From Voacanga thouarsii (Eukaryota > Streptophyta > Magnoliopsida > Gentianales > Apocynaceae): a DNA stretch of 64,000 bases. The translations under genes were made by a program, and so were the position numbers. Shown piece by piece: positions 36,879 to 49,019 of this stretch. Below the pieces are notes generated by a model. The model was not told the DNA's origin. It ran no database searches and saw only the letters and a program-made list of their open reading frames with translations. Location: positions 1,674,001 through 1,738,000 of the forward strand of contig JANUWF010001218.1 of the NCBI GenBank assembly GCA_026120185.1. Reading direction: 5' to 3'. The first letter of the stretch is position 1, and every line of letters begins with the position of its first letter.

Positions 36879-38910
36879 TGTTGGAATGTATGCACTCTTA
36901 GACTAGGTTTCTGATATAAATATTGAATGTTTTAATAAAAGAATTTACTTTTCAGAAATCGTTTGTGAATTTATTTTCTTTGTACATAATTTCATTTGGA
37001 AAAGACCTATTGTGTTTAAATAAGTGATCCATGTGAATGGTAGTCTTTTACAATAAGGTATGGATTATGAGTTATTTGAACACATAAACATTTGTTCTTA
37101 ACCGATTGATGAGAATGCGAATCTCATCATGTTTAAGTTATTATGTTATGAATTTCAAATGGAGAATGGCTTAGCTTTAGCCAGTGAGTAATCTACTCAC
37201 TTCATGACATAAGCATATTTTGAATACGTAGAACATGACTTATAGTAGTGACTTCTAAAAGTACTATATGGTAGAAACTTAGACTACTACCATTACAGCG
37301 TGAACTAGTACTCTATAACTTGAGTATGAGTTAGTGGTCTGACGAAGCTAGAAGCATGTACTTTGATATTCTATAGTTGAGATTCTATCGTAGGGTCAAT
37401 ATACTTGCATGTTGGGTATGTGTGACTAGTTTGTTAAGACAGACTTGTACAAGATAATTTCTACACTATATCACCATTTGTGGTTGTCTGAATGATCTAA
37501 ATATCCAGGGCCCTGGAAAACATGATTTGGATGTTTGCTTTAAGGTAGCTCCATTGGAAAGCGAAAACACTCCAGAAAGTCGTGGATCATTGGATTAGAA
37601 GCCTAAGGATGGTAGATATCATTTAGAGGGGTATTAGTACACTTCTTCCTCTCTAAATGTACGACGATATGTAGAGGGGTATTTTAGTCATTTCACCTGT
37701 AGGTCGGAGACTTTGCTAATGCAGTATTGTCCTTGGGGTCAATATTTCCTTATGGTGATATTAGAAAATATTTAAAATACAAAAATATATCTATTTATAT
37801 AGTAGGGGTATTTTAGTTATTTTAGTAGCTAATGCGATGTGTCTTTTTGATCATTGGAATAACCCGTAAGTCCTAATTATTTTTTGGGTTGAAGAATTGG
37901 TCTCAATTAAAGAGGGTTTTATTTTATTCAGGAAATCTAATTTATTATTAGATTGGAATAAAATAAATTGAGAAAATTTTATTATCTGGTTTAATTGGTT
38001 AATTAATTATTCAGGGCCTATGTCCAGTTTGAATAATTAGAAAAATTAATCTGGATTTAAACTAGAAGAAAATAATTAATACTTAATTATTTATTGGGTT
38101 ATTTATTTAATTAAGCCCAATAAATAAATAATTAAAGTTTAATTATTTTTTGGTTCATTTGGGTTCATTAATTATTTATTGGGTTATTTAATTAATCCCA
38201 AGGAATAAATAATTAATGTTTATTATTTTGGACTTTTCGGATCCAAGAAAAATAATAAATATTATTTTGGTCCAATAGCCTGGACCATAGGATTTTTTCG
38301 GACACAGTTCAGAAGAGTTTAGGGAGAAGCTAAAAATTATTTTGTTAATAATATTCGGGTGTTTGAAATATTAAATTTCGGGGATTTTATTATTATCATA
38401 ATAATTATTTTTAGCTTCATGACTCTTGACTTTCTGTGTGAAAAAATAAATTAAAAATAAAAAAAAAAACAAATGTCTCTCCCTCTCGTGTGTGGCTCTT
38501 GGTTTATTGGCTTTTGGTTTTTTTTCACTGGCTTTTGGTTTTTGTTAACATAAGAAGCCAAGCCAAGGAAGCCAACGGAGAGAGTTACTGAATCTGATTA
38601 TTTTCTCAACCCATTTCTGTGTTCACCAACAAGAGGTTAGGCTGTGGAATATTTTGAGAACTGAAAATCCTGGCATTAATTGCACTGGAGGTGAAGAAGG
38701 AGGGTGGTAGTTTTTGCACTGGAGATTACATCAAACGGGTAGCAAGAAGCTATTCTTGTGTTCCAATCCATTCTCCTACAATCTTCAAGGTTTAAAGCAC
38801 TGAGAGGTATGATTTTAAAGCTTCCATACTGCTGTTATGCTCTATTTTGATTTTTCTCCTCCATTTTTGTTCTACCGTAGCATGCTTCTCTGTTTTTTTC
38901 AAATCCTACA
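36879..38910 (+). repeat. 5' LTR of copia element 1 (2032 bp)
   Basis: It starts TGTTGGAATGTATGC and ends CAAATCCTACA, followed by the PBS. The same sequence recurs in part at 51089-52509 (plus) and, inverted, at 42680-43360 and about 49500-51088. It is unusually long for copia and is composed largely of AT-rich direct repeats such as TTAATTATTTATTGGG between 38080 and 38210. Confidence 0.9.
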
Positions 38911-38912
38911 AG

Positions 38913-38924
38913 TGGTATCAGAGC
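38913..38924 (+). other. primer binding site of copia element 1
   Basis: TGGTATCAGAGC, complementary to the 3' end of plant initiator-methionine tRNA, lies two bases after the LTR end. Confidence 0.92.
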
Positions 38925-40692
38925 ATGTGATTTGATTGGTTTAGGGAGTATGTTAGTTAATAAAAATAGAGAAAATCATTGTTTTGTGCTTAAACCTATG
39001 ATCCTTCGCTGTTTTGGTATAGGATATGCATGATTGTAAGCTTCACAGTGGAAGCATAGGACCCTCTGTAATTTTTGGCTTTGATAGTTTGATTGTGTAA
39101 ACCCAATTTGGAAGGGTATAGGTGGTTGTGGTTTTGGTTTGGATGAGTTTTTTGAATGAAAAATGTCCAAAGAAGCCACTGCAAGAGAAACAGAATGGAA
39201 GACGCAGAAGAAATGTAGAAGAAAACTCGCAGAGAAGAAGGTTACTATTCCTAAGTCGCCGTTGGAGCCGAGCCGCCGAATGTGTTGTGTCTGGAGCTGT
39301 CTGCCGTGGTTGACTGGAGCCGAGCCAATTGAAGCCGATTGCTATTTTGCAATTGCATTCCAGGTTAGCGCGTAGGTCAGCGGGGCTTTGGGCGGGCGCA
39401 CACGCGAGGCACATGCGCGGGCGGTGTGGGTCGCGGGTCTGGGTGGATCCATGGGCTGCAGCGCTTCTGATCTGGTGCGGCTGGTGCACCGGATCGCGGT
39501 GGACCGTAGAGCAAAAGAAGGCACCGATCTGGTGCGGTAGGTGTACATGGACCGCCAGTTTTGTTTCTTTTTTTGCATTTTTTTGTTTTTTTTTTCTGTT
39601 TTGGGTCCCATACTAGACGAAGTTAATATTTTTGCAATATTTTATATTCTTGGAATATATTTACATGAACAATATTAGTAAGGGATTTTAAAATTAAACA
39701 AGATCATTAATTAATTAATTAATTAATTAATTAATTAATTCTATTATTTGGGTACTTAGGTTTAAAAAATAGAAAAGTATGAAAACGTTACTGTTTTCTG
39801 ACATGCTATTTTTTTTTTGTGTACTTATATGCGCGTTTTCTCAAAGACCAAAGTTTTTGAGAATATTTTTGCAAGGAAAACATTTTTCTTTAAAAAAATT
39901 AAATAGTTATTTTAACTTGAACAAAAATTAATCCTTAAATATTTTCTTAAAGGATTTAATCCTTGACATAATTTAGATATTTTTGTACGTTAAAATAGAA
40001 AGCCATTTTATTTTATTTTGCACAAGAAAAATTGTTTTGTGAAATAAACTTGAGACCAAAGTCTCTAGAAAGTTTTAATTGAAAATTTTTTGAAATCATT
40101 AAGTTTTAACTTAAATAAAATTAGTCCATGAAAAAATCTTTCAAATGATATAATCCTTGACATAGAGATTTTAATGGATTTAGATATTTTATTTTTAAGT
40201 TAAGGAAAAACTTCATGGAAATTTCAAAAGGATATTTTTTAGAAAAATTTTATTTTAAAAGATTAAGTGGGAGAAGGGTTCCAACGACCCCATGGCTTCC
40301 ATCACGATCCTTATTAGAGATCATGGGTCCCATCGCGTCACCCTAGGAGTGAACCCGTATAGGATGGGGATACTACAAAGATCTGGATCTAATGGAAGGA
40401 TGTAATTAATAACTCGGGACACGTACTATAATTGGTCAGCCCATGTTAGAGGTTATAAGTGCGAGGAATGTCCATAGGAAATGAGAGGAAACGGCCATTC
40501 CCTCGATGGAGTTATCCTCTGGATTATTACCTAAAAGGAAAATTAATTTGTGATGGTTAATACACTTAACTTAGGGAACTGTTAATCTTCCTAAGAAGCT
40601 ATGTTAGTTTTCCTAAGAGCCAAAATTAATTTCAGTGCACAAATTTATTTTCACAAACTAAATCATTTCTTTTATTTTTCAATTTTTCAGAA
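38925..40692 (+). other. long non-coding leader of copia element 1 with a GC-rich block
   Basis: Almost 1.8 kb separate the PBS from gag. The segment 39250-39560 is strikingly GC-rich (repeated GCGGG and GGCGGGCGC motifs, then TGGACCG) compared with its AT-rich surroundings. An equivalent block is present in element 2 (48380-48650). Open frames here read in several frames and show no known domain. A TTAA-type repeat run lies at 39709-39740. Confidence 0.7.
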
Positions 40693-41470
40693 ATAGTGGG
40701 AGGTTTTTTTAGTCCTTTCGTCGTTATTCTCCGAGGGAATAAGTTAACGGGACCAAATTATGTGGACTGGAATAAGAACTTGGACATAATACTCACAGTC
40801 GAGGAGTATAAGTATGTCTTTTATGAGACCTGCCCTGTGATTGGGGAAGGTTCCATCGTCGAAAAGCGAGAGACTGAGAAGGCATGGAAGAAGGCTGACA
40901 AAATGGCACGTTGCTATATGTTAGCCTCTATGTCTAATGTGCTCCAGTCAAAACACGAGCACATGGCTTCTGCGTATGACATTAGTTAGTCATTGGCCAC
41001 TATGTTTGCGGACAAGAGCCGACCCGCAAGGCAGGAGGCTTTTCGAACTATAATAAATACTAAGATGGCTGAGGGAGTATCAGTCAGAGAGCATATGCTC
41101 AAGATAATTGCTGCTTTCGAGGAGGTAGAAATCTTAAGGGCTATCATTGACTCCGGGAGCCAAGTGGACATGGTTCTCGAATCTCTACCGGGTTCCTTTA
41201 CTCAGTTCAAATTAAATTACAATATGAACAAGTTAAACATGAGTTTAACTGAGTTAATGAAGGAACTCCGGATGACAGAGAATGTTATGAAGCCACAATC
41301 AAAGGCTATAATTGCTAAGGCTTCTTCCTCAAAACTGGGTCCAAGCCCAGAAAGTTCAAAAGGAAGAAGGGATACGCAGCAGCCCAACCCAAGACCTAGC
41401 CCAAAGACAAACTAAAGGGTAAGTGCTTCAAGTGTGGTAAGAAAGGACACTGAAAAAGGAGTATCTAGAT
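40693..41470 (+). pseudogene. gag of copia element 1, disrupted
   Basis: The product begins VGGFFSPF. The codon that is ATG in element 2 is ATA here (40693-40695), so the start is lost. The gag core (KLTGPNYVDWNKNLDIIL, later NMNKLNMSLTELMKEL) is recognisable. A stop follows AYDIS at 40987, the frame shifts near 41340, and the zinc knuckle CFKCGKKGH is cut by TGA in place of tryptophan. The gag core would assemble particles in active copies. Confidence 0.83.
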
Positions 41471-41519
41471 CTTCAAGCCAAGGAAAACCCCACAGGTAAT
41501 GTTTTCTCTCTAGAGTCTA

Positions 41520-42676
41520 TATCAATAGTTGGATCAACTTCCACCTGGATTATTGATTCAGGAGCCACTGATCATATCTGTAACTCCTTACAGGGATTTA
41601 GAAAGATAAGAAGACTCAAGAAAGGCGAACATGGGCTACGCAGTGGGAGAGCTGGATCTTATTTTTTATTGTAATAAAAAAGTGATTTTAATAGATATTT
41701 TATATGTACCTGGTTTTCGTCAGAATTTGATTTCAGTTGCAAAATTAATAAATCAAGGATATTCTGTATCATTCTATTCTGGTATTTCTATCAGTAGAGA
41801 TGGAGAGATTTTATGCACTGGGCACATGTATGGAAATCTATTTTATTTAAATCATATTAACAATCAATCAAATAACGCTTAATTTGAACCTTTAACTAAG
41901 AAGAGAAAGACCAATATTAATGATTCATATCTTTGGCATCTAAGGTTGAGTCATATCAACTCAACCAGGATTTAGAGGCTAATCCATGATGAGCCTTTGG
42001 GCTCATTGAGATTAAAAAATTGGCCTCAGTGTGAATCCTGCTTGATGGGAAAGATGACCAAAAGGTCTTTAATCCCAAAGGCGGATAGGGCCAAGGAGGT
42101 ATTGAGTCTTGTTCACACTTATGTGTGTGGTTCCTTGTCTACACCAGCTAAAGGAGGTTTTGAGTACTTCATCATTTTCACAGATGATTGTACAATGTTT
42201 GGTTATATTTACCTGATGAGGCACAAGTCTAACTCTTTTGATAAATTCAAGGACTTTAAGGCTGAAGTGAAGCGTTGGACAGGTAAATTAATCAAGACCT
42301 TACGATTGGATTGTGGTAGAGAGTACCTCCTGGGTGAATTCAAGGATTACATGGTATATCGTAAGATAGTATCCCAACTCTCTGAGGCCGGGGACACCCC
42401 AGCAGAATGGAGTAGCTGAGAGAAGGAACAGGACATTGATGAAAATGGTCCAAAGCATGATATCTCATACTACTCTTCCAGTGTCCTTTTGGGGATATGC
42501 CCTGGAAACAACAGCATATATTCTGAACTTGGTGCCTTCCAAGTCAGTACCTAGGACTCCCTATGAGATATGGATTGGGCGTAAGCTAAGTCTAAATCAT
42601 CTCAAGATATGGGATTGTCCAACTTATGTACTGGTCAAGGGAGACAAGTTGTAACTAAGATCAGAATTATGCTATT
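41520..42676 (+). pseudogene. protease and integrase of copia element 1, truncated
   Basis: The protease active site DSGATDHIC (about 41560) is intact in sequence but the frame is broken by a small deletion near 41630. The integrase zinc region (WHLRLSHINS) precedes a core whose first catalytic aspartate is replaced by tyrosine (HTYVCGSL; element 2 has TDECGPL). The second is present (LRLDCGREYL). The frame shifts at 42410 and the element ends abruptly at 42676-42683, fused to an inverted LTR fragment. RT and RNase H are absent. Confidence 0.85.
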
Positions 42677-42679
42677 TTG

Positions 42680-43360
42680 TTTCCGCTTTCCAAGGGAGCT
42701 ACCCTAAAACAAACATCCGAGTCATGTTTCCCATGGCCTTGGACATTTTAGATCATTCGGACAACCACAAGGAGCGATATAGTGTAGAAACTATCTTGTA
42801 CAAGTCTGTCTTAACTAACTAGTCACGCATACCCAACATGCAAGTATATTGGCCCTACGATAGAACCTCAACTATAGCATATCAAAGTACATGCTTCTAG
42901 CTTCGTCAGACCACCAACTCATACTCAAGTCATAGAGTACTAGTCCACGCTGTAGCAGTAGTAGTCTAGGTTTCTACCATATAGAAACCACTACTACAAG
43001 TCATGTTCTACCTATTCGAAATACGCTTATGTCATGAAGTGAGTGGACTACTCACTAGCTAAAGGTAAGCCATTCTCCATTTGGAATTCATAACATAATA
43101 ACCTAAACATGATGAGACTCCCATTCTCATCAATCGGTTAAGAACAAATGTTTATGTGTTCAAATAACCTATGATCCATACCTTACTGTGAAAGACCACC
43201 ATTCATATGGATCACTTATTTAAACATAATGGGTCTTTTTCAAACGAAATTGTGCACAAAGAAAATAAATTCACAAACGATTTCTGAAAAGTAAATTCTT
43301 TTATTAAAACATTCGATATTTATATCAGAAACCTAGTCTAAGAGGGCATACATTCCAACA
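42680..43360 (-). repeat. partial 3' LTR of copia element 2
   Basis: On the minus strand it begins TGTTGGAATGTATGC at 43360 and matches the first 680 bases or so of the LTR. It then stops at GCTTTCC..., where it joins element 1's integrase. The last 1.3 kb of this LTR are missing. Confidence 0.87.
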
Positions 43361-43372
43361 ATCTCCCACTTG
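43361..43372 (-). other. polypurine tract of copia element 2
   Basis: The minus strand reads AGTGGGAGAT directly before the LTR start TGTTGG. This is the plus-strand primer site of plant copia elements. Confidence 0.8.
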
Positions 43373-43379
43373 CACTCTA

Positions 43380-45452
43380 AGATTAGGTAAGTCTATAGGT
43401 GCCCACCCCAATGGCATCTAAGTGTCTCTTGAAAACCCTCTCAGCCAAAGGCTTGGTGAATGGATCTGTTAGATTGTTATCCGAGATAATCTATTCCACC
43501 ACGACTTTCTGTCTTTGGATGAAATCCCGGATCAGGTGATACTTCCTCTCAATGTGCTTCCCCTTCTTGTGGTTTCGAGGTTCCTTGGATTGCGATACTG
43601 CGCCAGTGTTGTCGCAGTACATCACAATCGATTTGTCCATATGTGGCATGACTCCAAGTTCTGAAAGGAACTTTTAGAGCCAAACTACTTCCATGGATTC
43701 CTTCGAAGCTGCCACATACTCAACTTTCATGGTTGAGTCAGCAATGCAAGATTACTTGATACTCCTCTATAAAATTACTCCTCCAGACAAGGTGAAGATA
43801 TATCTACTAGTGGATTTTCTCTCATCCTTATTTCGCTGGAAGTCTGAGTCTGTGTATCTAGTAGGAACCAAATCATCAGCCTTGTAAACCAGTATATAAT
43901 CTCTCATTCCTTTAAGGTACTTGAGTATATGCTTTACAGCTTGCCAATGAACTTCCCCAGGGTTTGACTGATATTTGCTAACTAAGCCTACGACAAAGCA
44001 GATATCTAGCCTAGTACACAGTATAGCGTACATGAGACTTTCCACAACCGAAGCGTAGGGAATCCTACTCATTTTGTCCTTTTCTTCTTGAGACTTAGGA
44101 CAGTCCCTTGAAGAAAATGACAATCCATGTCTGCAAGGGATTAAAGCTCCTTTGCATAAATTCATGTTGTACTTGACCAGCATTTTGTCAATGTATGCTG
44201 CTTGGGATAATCCTAACATTCTCTACTTCCTATTTCTAAGAAGTCTAATCCCGAGAATGTAGCTGGCTTTTCCCAAGTCCTTCATACTGAATTGACTAAA
44301 CAACTAAACCTTTGTAGATGACAACGACCTTACATCATTTTCAATGAGTAGAATGTCATCCACATACAAGACAAAAAAAACCACATTAAAGTCTTCAAGT
44401 TTCTTGTACACGCATGGTTCGTCCTCATTTTGAATGAAACCATAAGACTTTACAGTTTCGTCAAAACGAATGTTTCATGCTCTGGATGCCTGTTTAAGTC
44501 CATAAATAGACTTCTTAAGCTTACAAACCATATGTTCTTGGCCTTCAGCAATAAAATCTTCTGGTTGGGACATATTAATGTCTTCGCTAAGATGGCCATT
44601 TAAAAATGCTGTCTTGACATCGATTTGTCATATCTCGTAGTCATAATGACATGCGATGGCAAGGAGGATGCGGATGGATTTAAGCATGGCTACCGGGGAA
44701 AATGTTTCCTCATAATCGATTCCCTCTTTCTGAATATACCCTTTTGCCATAAGTCTAACTTTGAAGGTTTCCACCTTCCCATTCGCTCTCCTCTTTCTCT
44801 TGTATACCCACTTACATCCAATGGGTTTAATCTCTTCAGGTGAAACTACAAGATCCCAAATCTGATTGAAGTACATAGACTAAATCTCGACTTTCATTGC
44901 TTCATGCCATAGATTTGCATCGGCATCAGTAATAGCCTCCTCGTATCTAGTGGGGTCTGGTTCCTGATGGTCGGAGACCAGCTCAAAAGCTTCTTCAGTC
45001 CATCTATTTGGAACCCTAGATACTCTCACACTACGACGAGGCACCATTTGTACAGGCTCTTGAGGTTGTGCCTCTTCTTGTTCCATAATCGGGTTAGAAG
45101 AAGTTGCTTCCGAAGATAACTTCTCCTCGAATTCCAACCTAGTTGAACCTTTCGTGGAAATACTTTGATCATCCTCTAAGTATCTAGCATTGGTACTAAC
45201 CAGTACCTTCTACTCCTTAGGATGATAAAAGTAACCTCCTTTTGTCCTTTTTGGATACTCAACAAAATAGCATAATTCTGATATTGGTTCCAACTTGTCT
45301 CCCTTGAGATGATTCAGACTTGGCTTACGCCCAATCCACATTTCATAGGGAGTCCTAGGTACTGACTTGAAAGGCACCAAGTTTAGAATATATGCCGCTG
45401 TCTCGAGGGCATATCCCCAAAAGGACATTGGAAGAGTAGCACGAGACATCAT
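43380..45452 (-). pseudogene. RT and RNase H (and integrase C-terminus) of copia element 2
   Basis: Minus-strand frames give the integrase end (MWIGRKPSLNHL, 45350), a variable linker (45137-44880), the RT start (GCKWVYKRKR, 44820), and RT fingers and palm with an intact YVDDILLI (about 44350). The RNase H has YTDSDFQ (43850), CDNTGAV (43620) and HIERKYHLIRD (43550-43525). In-frame stops occur at several points, including the stretch 44219-44260. The domain order is complete and catalytic motifs are preserved, so decay is recent relative to the first copia element at 1-4535. Confidence 0.88.
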
Positions 45453-45454
45453 GC

Positions 45455-47252
45455 TTCAGACCATTTCCATCAATGTCATGTTCCTTCTCTCAGCTACTCC
45501 ATTCTGCTAGGGTGTTCCCGATGCAGAGAGTTGGGATACTATCCCATGATGTACCATATAGTCTTTAAATTCACCTAGGAGGTACTCTCCACTACGATCC
45601 GATCGTAAGATTTTGATTAATTTACCTGTCCGACGCTCCACTTTAGCCTTAAACTCCTTGAAACTTGTCAAAAGAGTCAGACTTGTGTCTCATCAGGTAA
45701 ATGTAACCATACCTTGTACAATCATCCGTGAAAGTGATGAAGTACTCAAAACCTCCTCTAGCTGGTGTAGACAATGGACCACACTCATCAGTGTAAACAA
45801 GACTCAACACCTCCTTGGCTTTATCCGCCTTGGGTGTAAAAGACCTTTTGGTCATTTTTCCCATCAGGTAGGATTCACACTGAGGCCAATTTTCCAATCT
45901 CAATGAGCCCAAAGGCCCATCATGAATTAGCCTATGAATCTTGGTTGAGTTAATATGACTCAACCTTAGATGCCAAATGTATGAATCATTGACATTGGTC
46001 TTTCTCTTCTTAGTTAAAGGTTCAGACTGAGCGTTATTTGATTGGTTGTTAATAGGATTTAAAAAGAACAGATTCCCATACATGTGCCCAGTATATAAAA
46101 TTTTTCCATCTCTACAGATAGAAATACCAGAATGGAAACATACAGAATATCCTTGATTTATTAGTTTTGCAACTGAAATCAAATTCTAGCGAAAACCAGG
46201 TACATATAAAATATCTTTTAAAACCACTATCTTATTACAATAAAAAATAAGATCCAACTCTCCCACTGCAAGGGCCCAGACTTGTGCTCCATTACCCACG
46301 CGTAGCCCATGTTCACTCTTCTTGAGTCTTCTAATCTTTCTAAACCCCTGCAAGGAGTTACAGATATGATCAGTGGCTCCTGAATCAACAATCCAAGTGA
46401 AAGTTGATCCTACCATTGATATAGACTCTAGATAGAAAACATTACCTGTGGGGTATTTCTTGGCTTGAAGATATGGACACTCCTTTTTCCAGTGTCCCTT
46501 CTTCCCACATTTGAAGCACTTGCCATTTGGTTTGTCCTTGGACTGGGTCTTGGGCTGGGCTGCTGCATTCCCCTTCTTCCTCTTGAACTTTCTAGGTTTA
46601 GGCCCAATTCTTGAGGAAGAAGCCTTAGCAATTATGGCATTTGACTGCGGCTTCATGACCTTCTCCGCCATTTGGAGCTCCTTCATCAATTCAGTCAAAC
46701 TCATGTTCAATTTGTTCATGTTATAGTTCAACTTGAATTGAGTGAAGGAACCCAGTAGAGATTTGAGAACCATGTCCACTTGGCTCTCGAGGTCAATGAC
46801 AGCCCCTAAGATTTCTGCCTCCTCGAAAGTAGCAATCATCTTGAGCATATACTCTCGGACTGATGCTCCTTGAGCCATCTTAGTATTTATTATTATTCGA
46901 AGAGCCTCCTGCCTTACGAGCCGGCTCTTGTCTGTGAACATAGTAAACAATGATTGACTAATGTTATATGCAATAGCCATACGCTCGTGTTTTGACTGGA
47001 GCACATTAGACATGAAGGCTAACATATAGCAACGTGCCATTTTATCAGCCTTCTTCCACGCCTTCTCAGCCTCTCGCTCTTCAGCGGTGGAACCTTCCCC
47101 GATAACATGGTAGGTCTCATAAAGGACATACTTATACTCTTTGACTGTGAGTATTATATCCAGGTTCCTCTTCTAGTCCACATAGTTTGGACCCGTTAAC
47201 TTATTCTCCCTGAGAATAACGGCCAATGGACTAAAAGAACCTCCCACCATTT
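45455..47252 (-). pseudogene. gag, protease and integrase core of copia element 2
   Basis: It starts at ATG 47252 (MVGGSFSPL). One TAG replaces a tryptophan codon at about 47176. The remainder of gag is open, with the knuckle CFKCGKKGHWKKEC intact. The protease has WIVDSGATDHIC. The GAG-pre-integrase (YIWHLRLSHINSTKI) and integrase first Asp (YTDECGPL), second Asp (RSGEYLLGEF context) and Glu (NGVAERR) can be traced through a frameshift near 45655 and a TAG in TP-QNG at about 45510. Confidence 0.88.
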
Positions 47253-49005
47253 CTGAAAATCGAAAAATAAAAGAAATAATTTAGTTTGTGAAAATAAAAT
47301 AAAATTTGTGCACTGAAAATAATTTGGCTCTTAGGAAAACTGACATAACTTCTTAGGAAGATTAACAGTTCCTTAAGCTAAGTGTATTAACCATCATAAA
47401 TTAATTTCCCTTCTAGATAATGATCTAGAGGATAACTCCATCATGGGATGGCCGTTTTCTCTCATTTCCTATGGACATACTTCGCACTATAACCTCCAAC
47501 GTGGGCTGGCCGATCATAGTACGTGCCCCTAGTTATTAATTACATCATTTCATTAGATCTAGATCCTTATGGTATCCCCATCCTATACGGGTTCACTCCC
47601 AGAGTGACGCGAGAGGACCCACGATCTCTAATGAGGATCGTGATGGAAGCCGTGGGGCCGTTGGAATTCCTCTCCCACTTAGTCTTTTAAAATAAAGTTT
47701 TTTGGAAAAATATCCTTTTAAAATCTCCATTAAGTTTTTCCTTAACTCAAAATAAAATTTCTAAATCCACTAAAATCTCTATGTCAAGGCTTATATCCTT
47801 TGAGAGATTTTTCCATGAACTAATTTTATTTAAGTTAAAACTTAATGATTTCAAAAAATTTCCAATTAAAACTTTTTAGAGACTTTGGTCTCAAGTTTAT
47901 TTGACAAAACAATTTTTCCTAGTGCAAAATAAAACAAAATGGCTCTCCATTTTAATTTACAAAAATATCTAAATTCAATATATTTTCTATGTTAAGGATT
48001 AAATCATTTGAGAAAATATTCAAGGATTAATTTTTGTACAAACTAAAATAACCATTTAATTTTTGAAGAAAAATATTTTTCTTATCAAAAAAGTTCCCAA
48101 AGACTTTGGTCTTTGAGAAAAGGCGCACATAGGTACACAAAAAAACATGCTTGAAAACAGTAAACGTTTTCATGCTTTTCTTTTTTTAAACCTAAGTGTC
48201 CAAATAATAGAATTAAACACATTAATTAATAAATTAATGGTCGTGTTTAATCCTAAAATCTCTTACTAATATTTTTCATGCAAATATATTTCAAGAATAT
48301 AAACAATTGCAAAAATATTAACTTCGTCTGGTATGGGACCCAAAACGAAAAAGAAAAAAAATTGCAAAAAAAAAAAAGCTAGCGGTCCACGTGCACCCGA
48401 TGCACCCCCATTTGGCCTGCGGTCCACTACGGCCGCGGTGAACCGCGCCGCAGCCCATGGATTCGCCCACGACCCGCTTGCCCTCTTCTGCCGACCCGCG
48501 CGTTGACCTGCGCTTCCACCCGATAACCCGCCACTCGACCCGCGCAATCCAATTGCAAATTTGCAATTGAAAACGGCTGGGATTTCACGGAATTGGCTCG
48601 GCTTACGCGACTCTCGGACAGCGGCTCCTCTCACAAAAATCTCGGCTCAGCGTGACCGGCGGCTTAGGAACAGTTCTCCTTCTTCGTTTTTTTTTCTCTT
48701 TTGTGCGGAAGTTGCAGAACTTCTTCTGGTTCATCTTCTGCTTATTTCTTTGGCTTCTTTGGACATTTTTACTTACAAAAATTCATCCAAAACAAAAACA
48801 CAACTGCCTATACCCATTTAAATTGGGTTTACACGATCAAACATCAAAGCTAAAAATTTTTACAGTGAGTCCTATACTTCAATGGTGAAGCTCACAGTCA
48901 TCCTATCCCATACCAAAATAGCGAAGGATCACAGGTATAATCACCAAACAATCATCTTCTCCATTTTTATTAACTACCATGCTCCATAAGTTGATCAAAG
49001 AACCT
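47253..49005 (-). other. long leader of copia element 2 with GC-rich block
   Basis: It corresponds to the leader of element 1, with homologous AT-rich stretches. The GC-rich block at 48380-48650 is similar in composition and partly in sequence to element 1's block but much diverged. No supported coding was found. Confidence 0.7.
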
Positions 49006-49019
49006 GTCTCTAATACCAC
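49006..49019 (-). other. primer binding site of copia element 2, altered
   Basis: The minus strand reads AGTGGTATTAGAGAC. This is the tRNA-Met complement TGGTATCAGAG with one substitution in the core and a different end. Confidence 0.65.

Noticed and set aside
39043..39616. Several overlapping frames in the GC-rich part of the copia leader
   Set aside because: GC-rich DNA has few stops, so long frames on both strands are expected. The equivalent frames are not conserved in the second copy.
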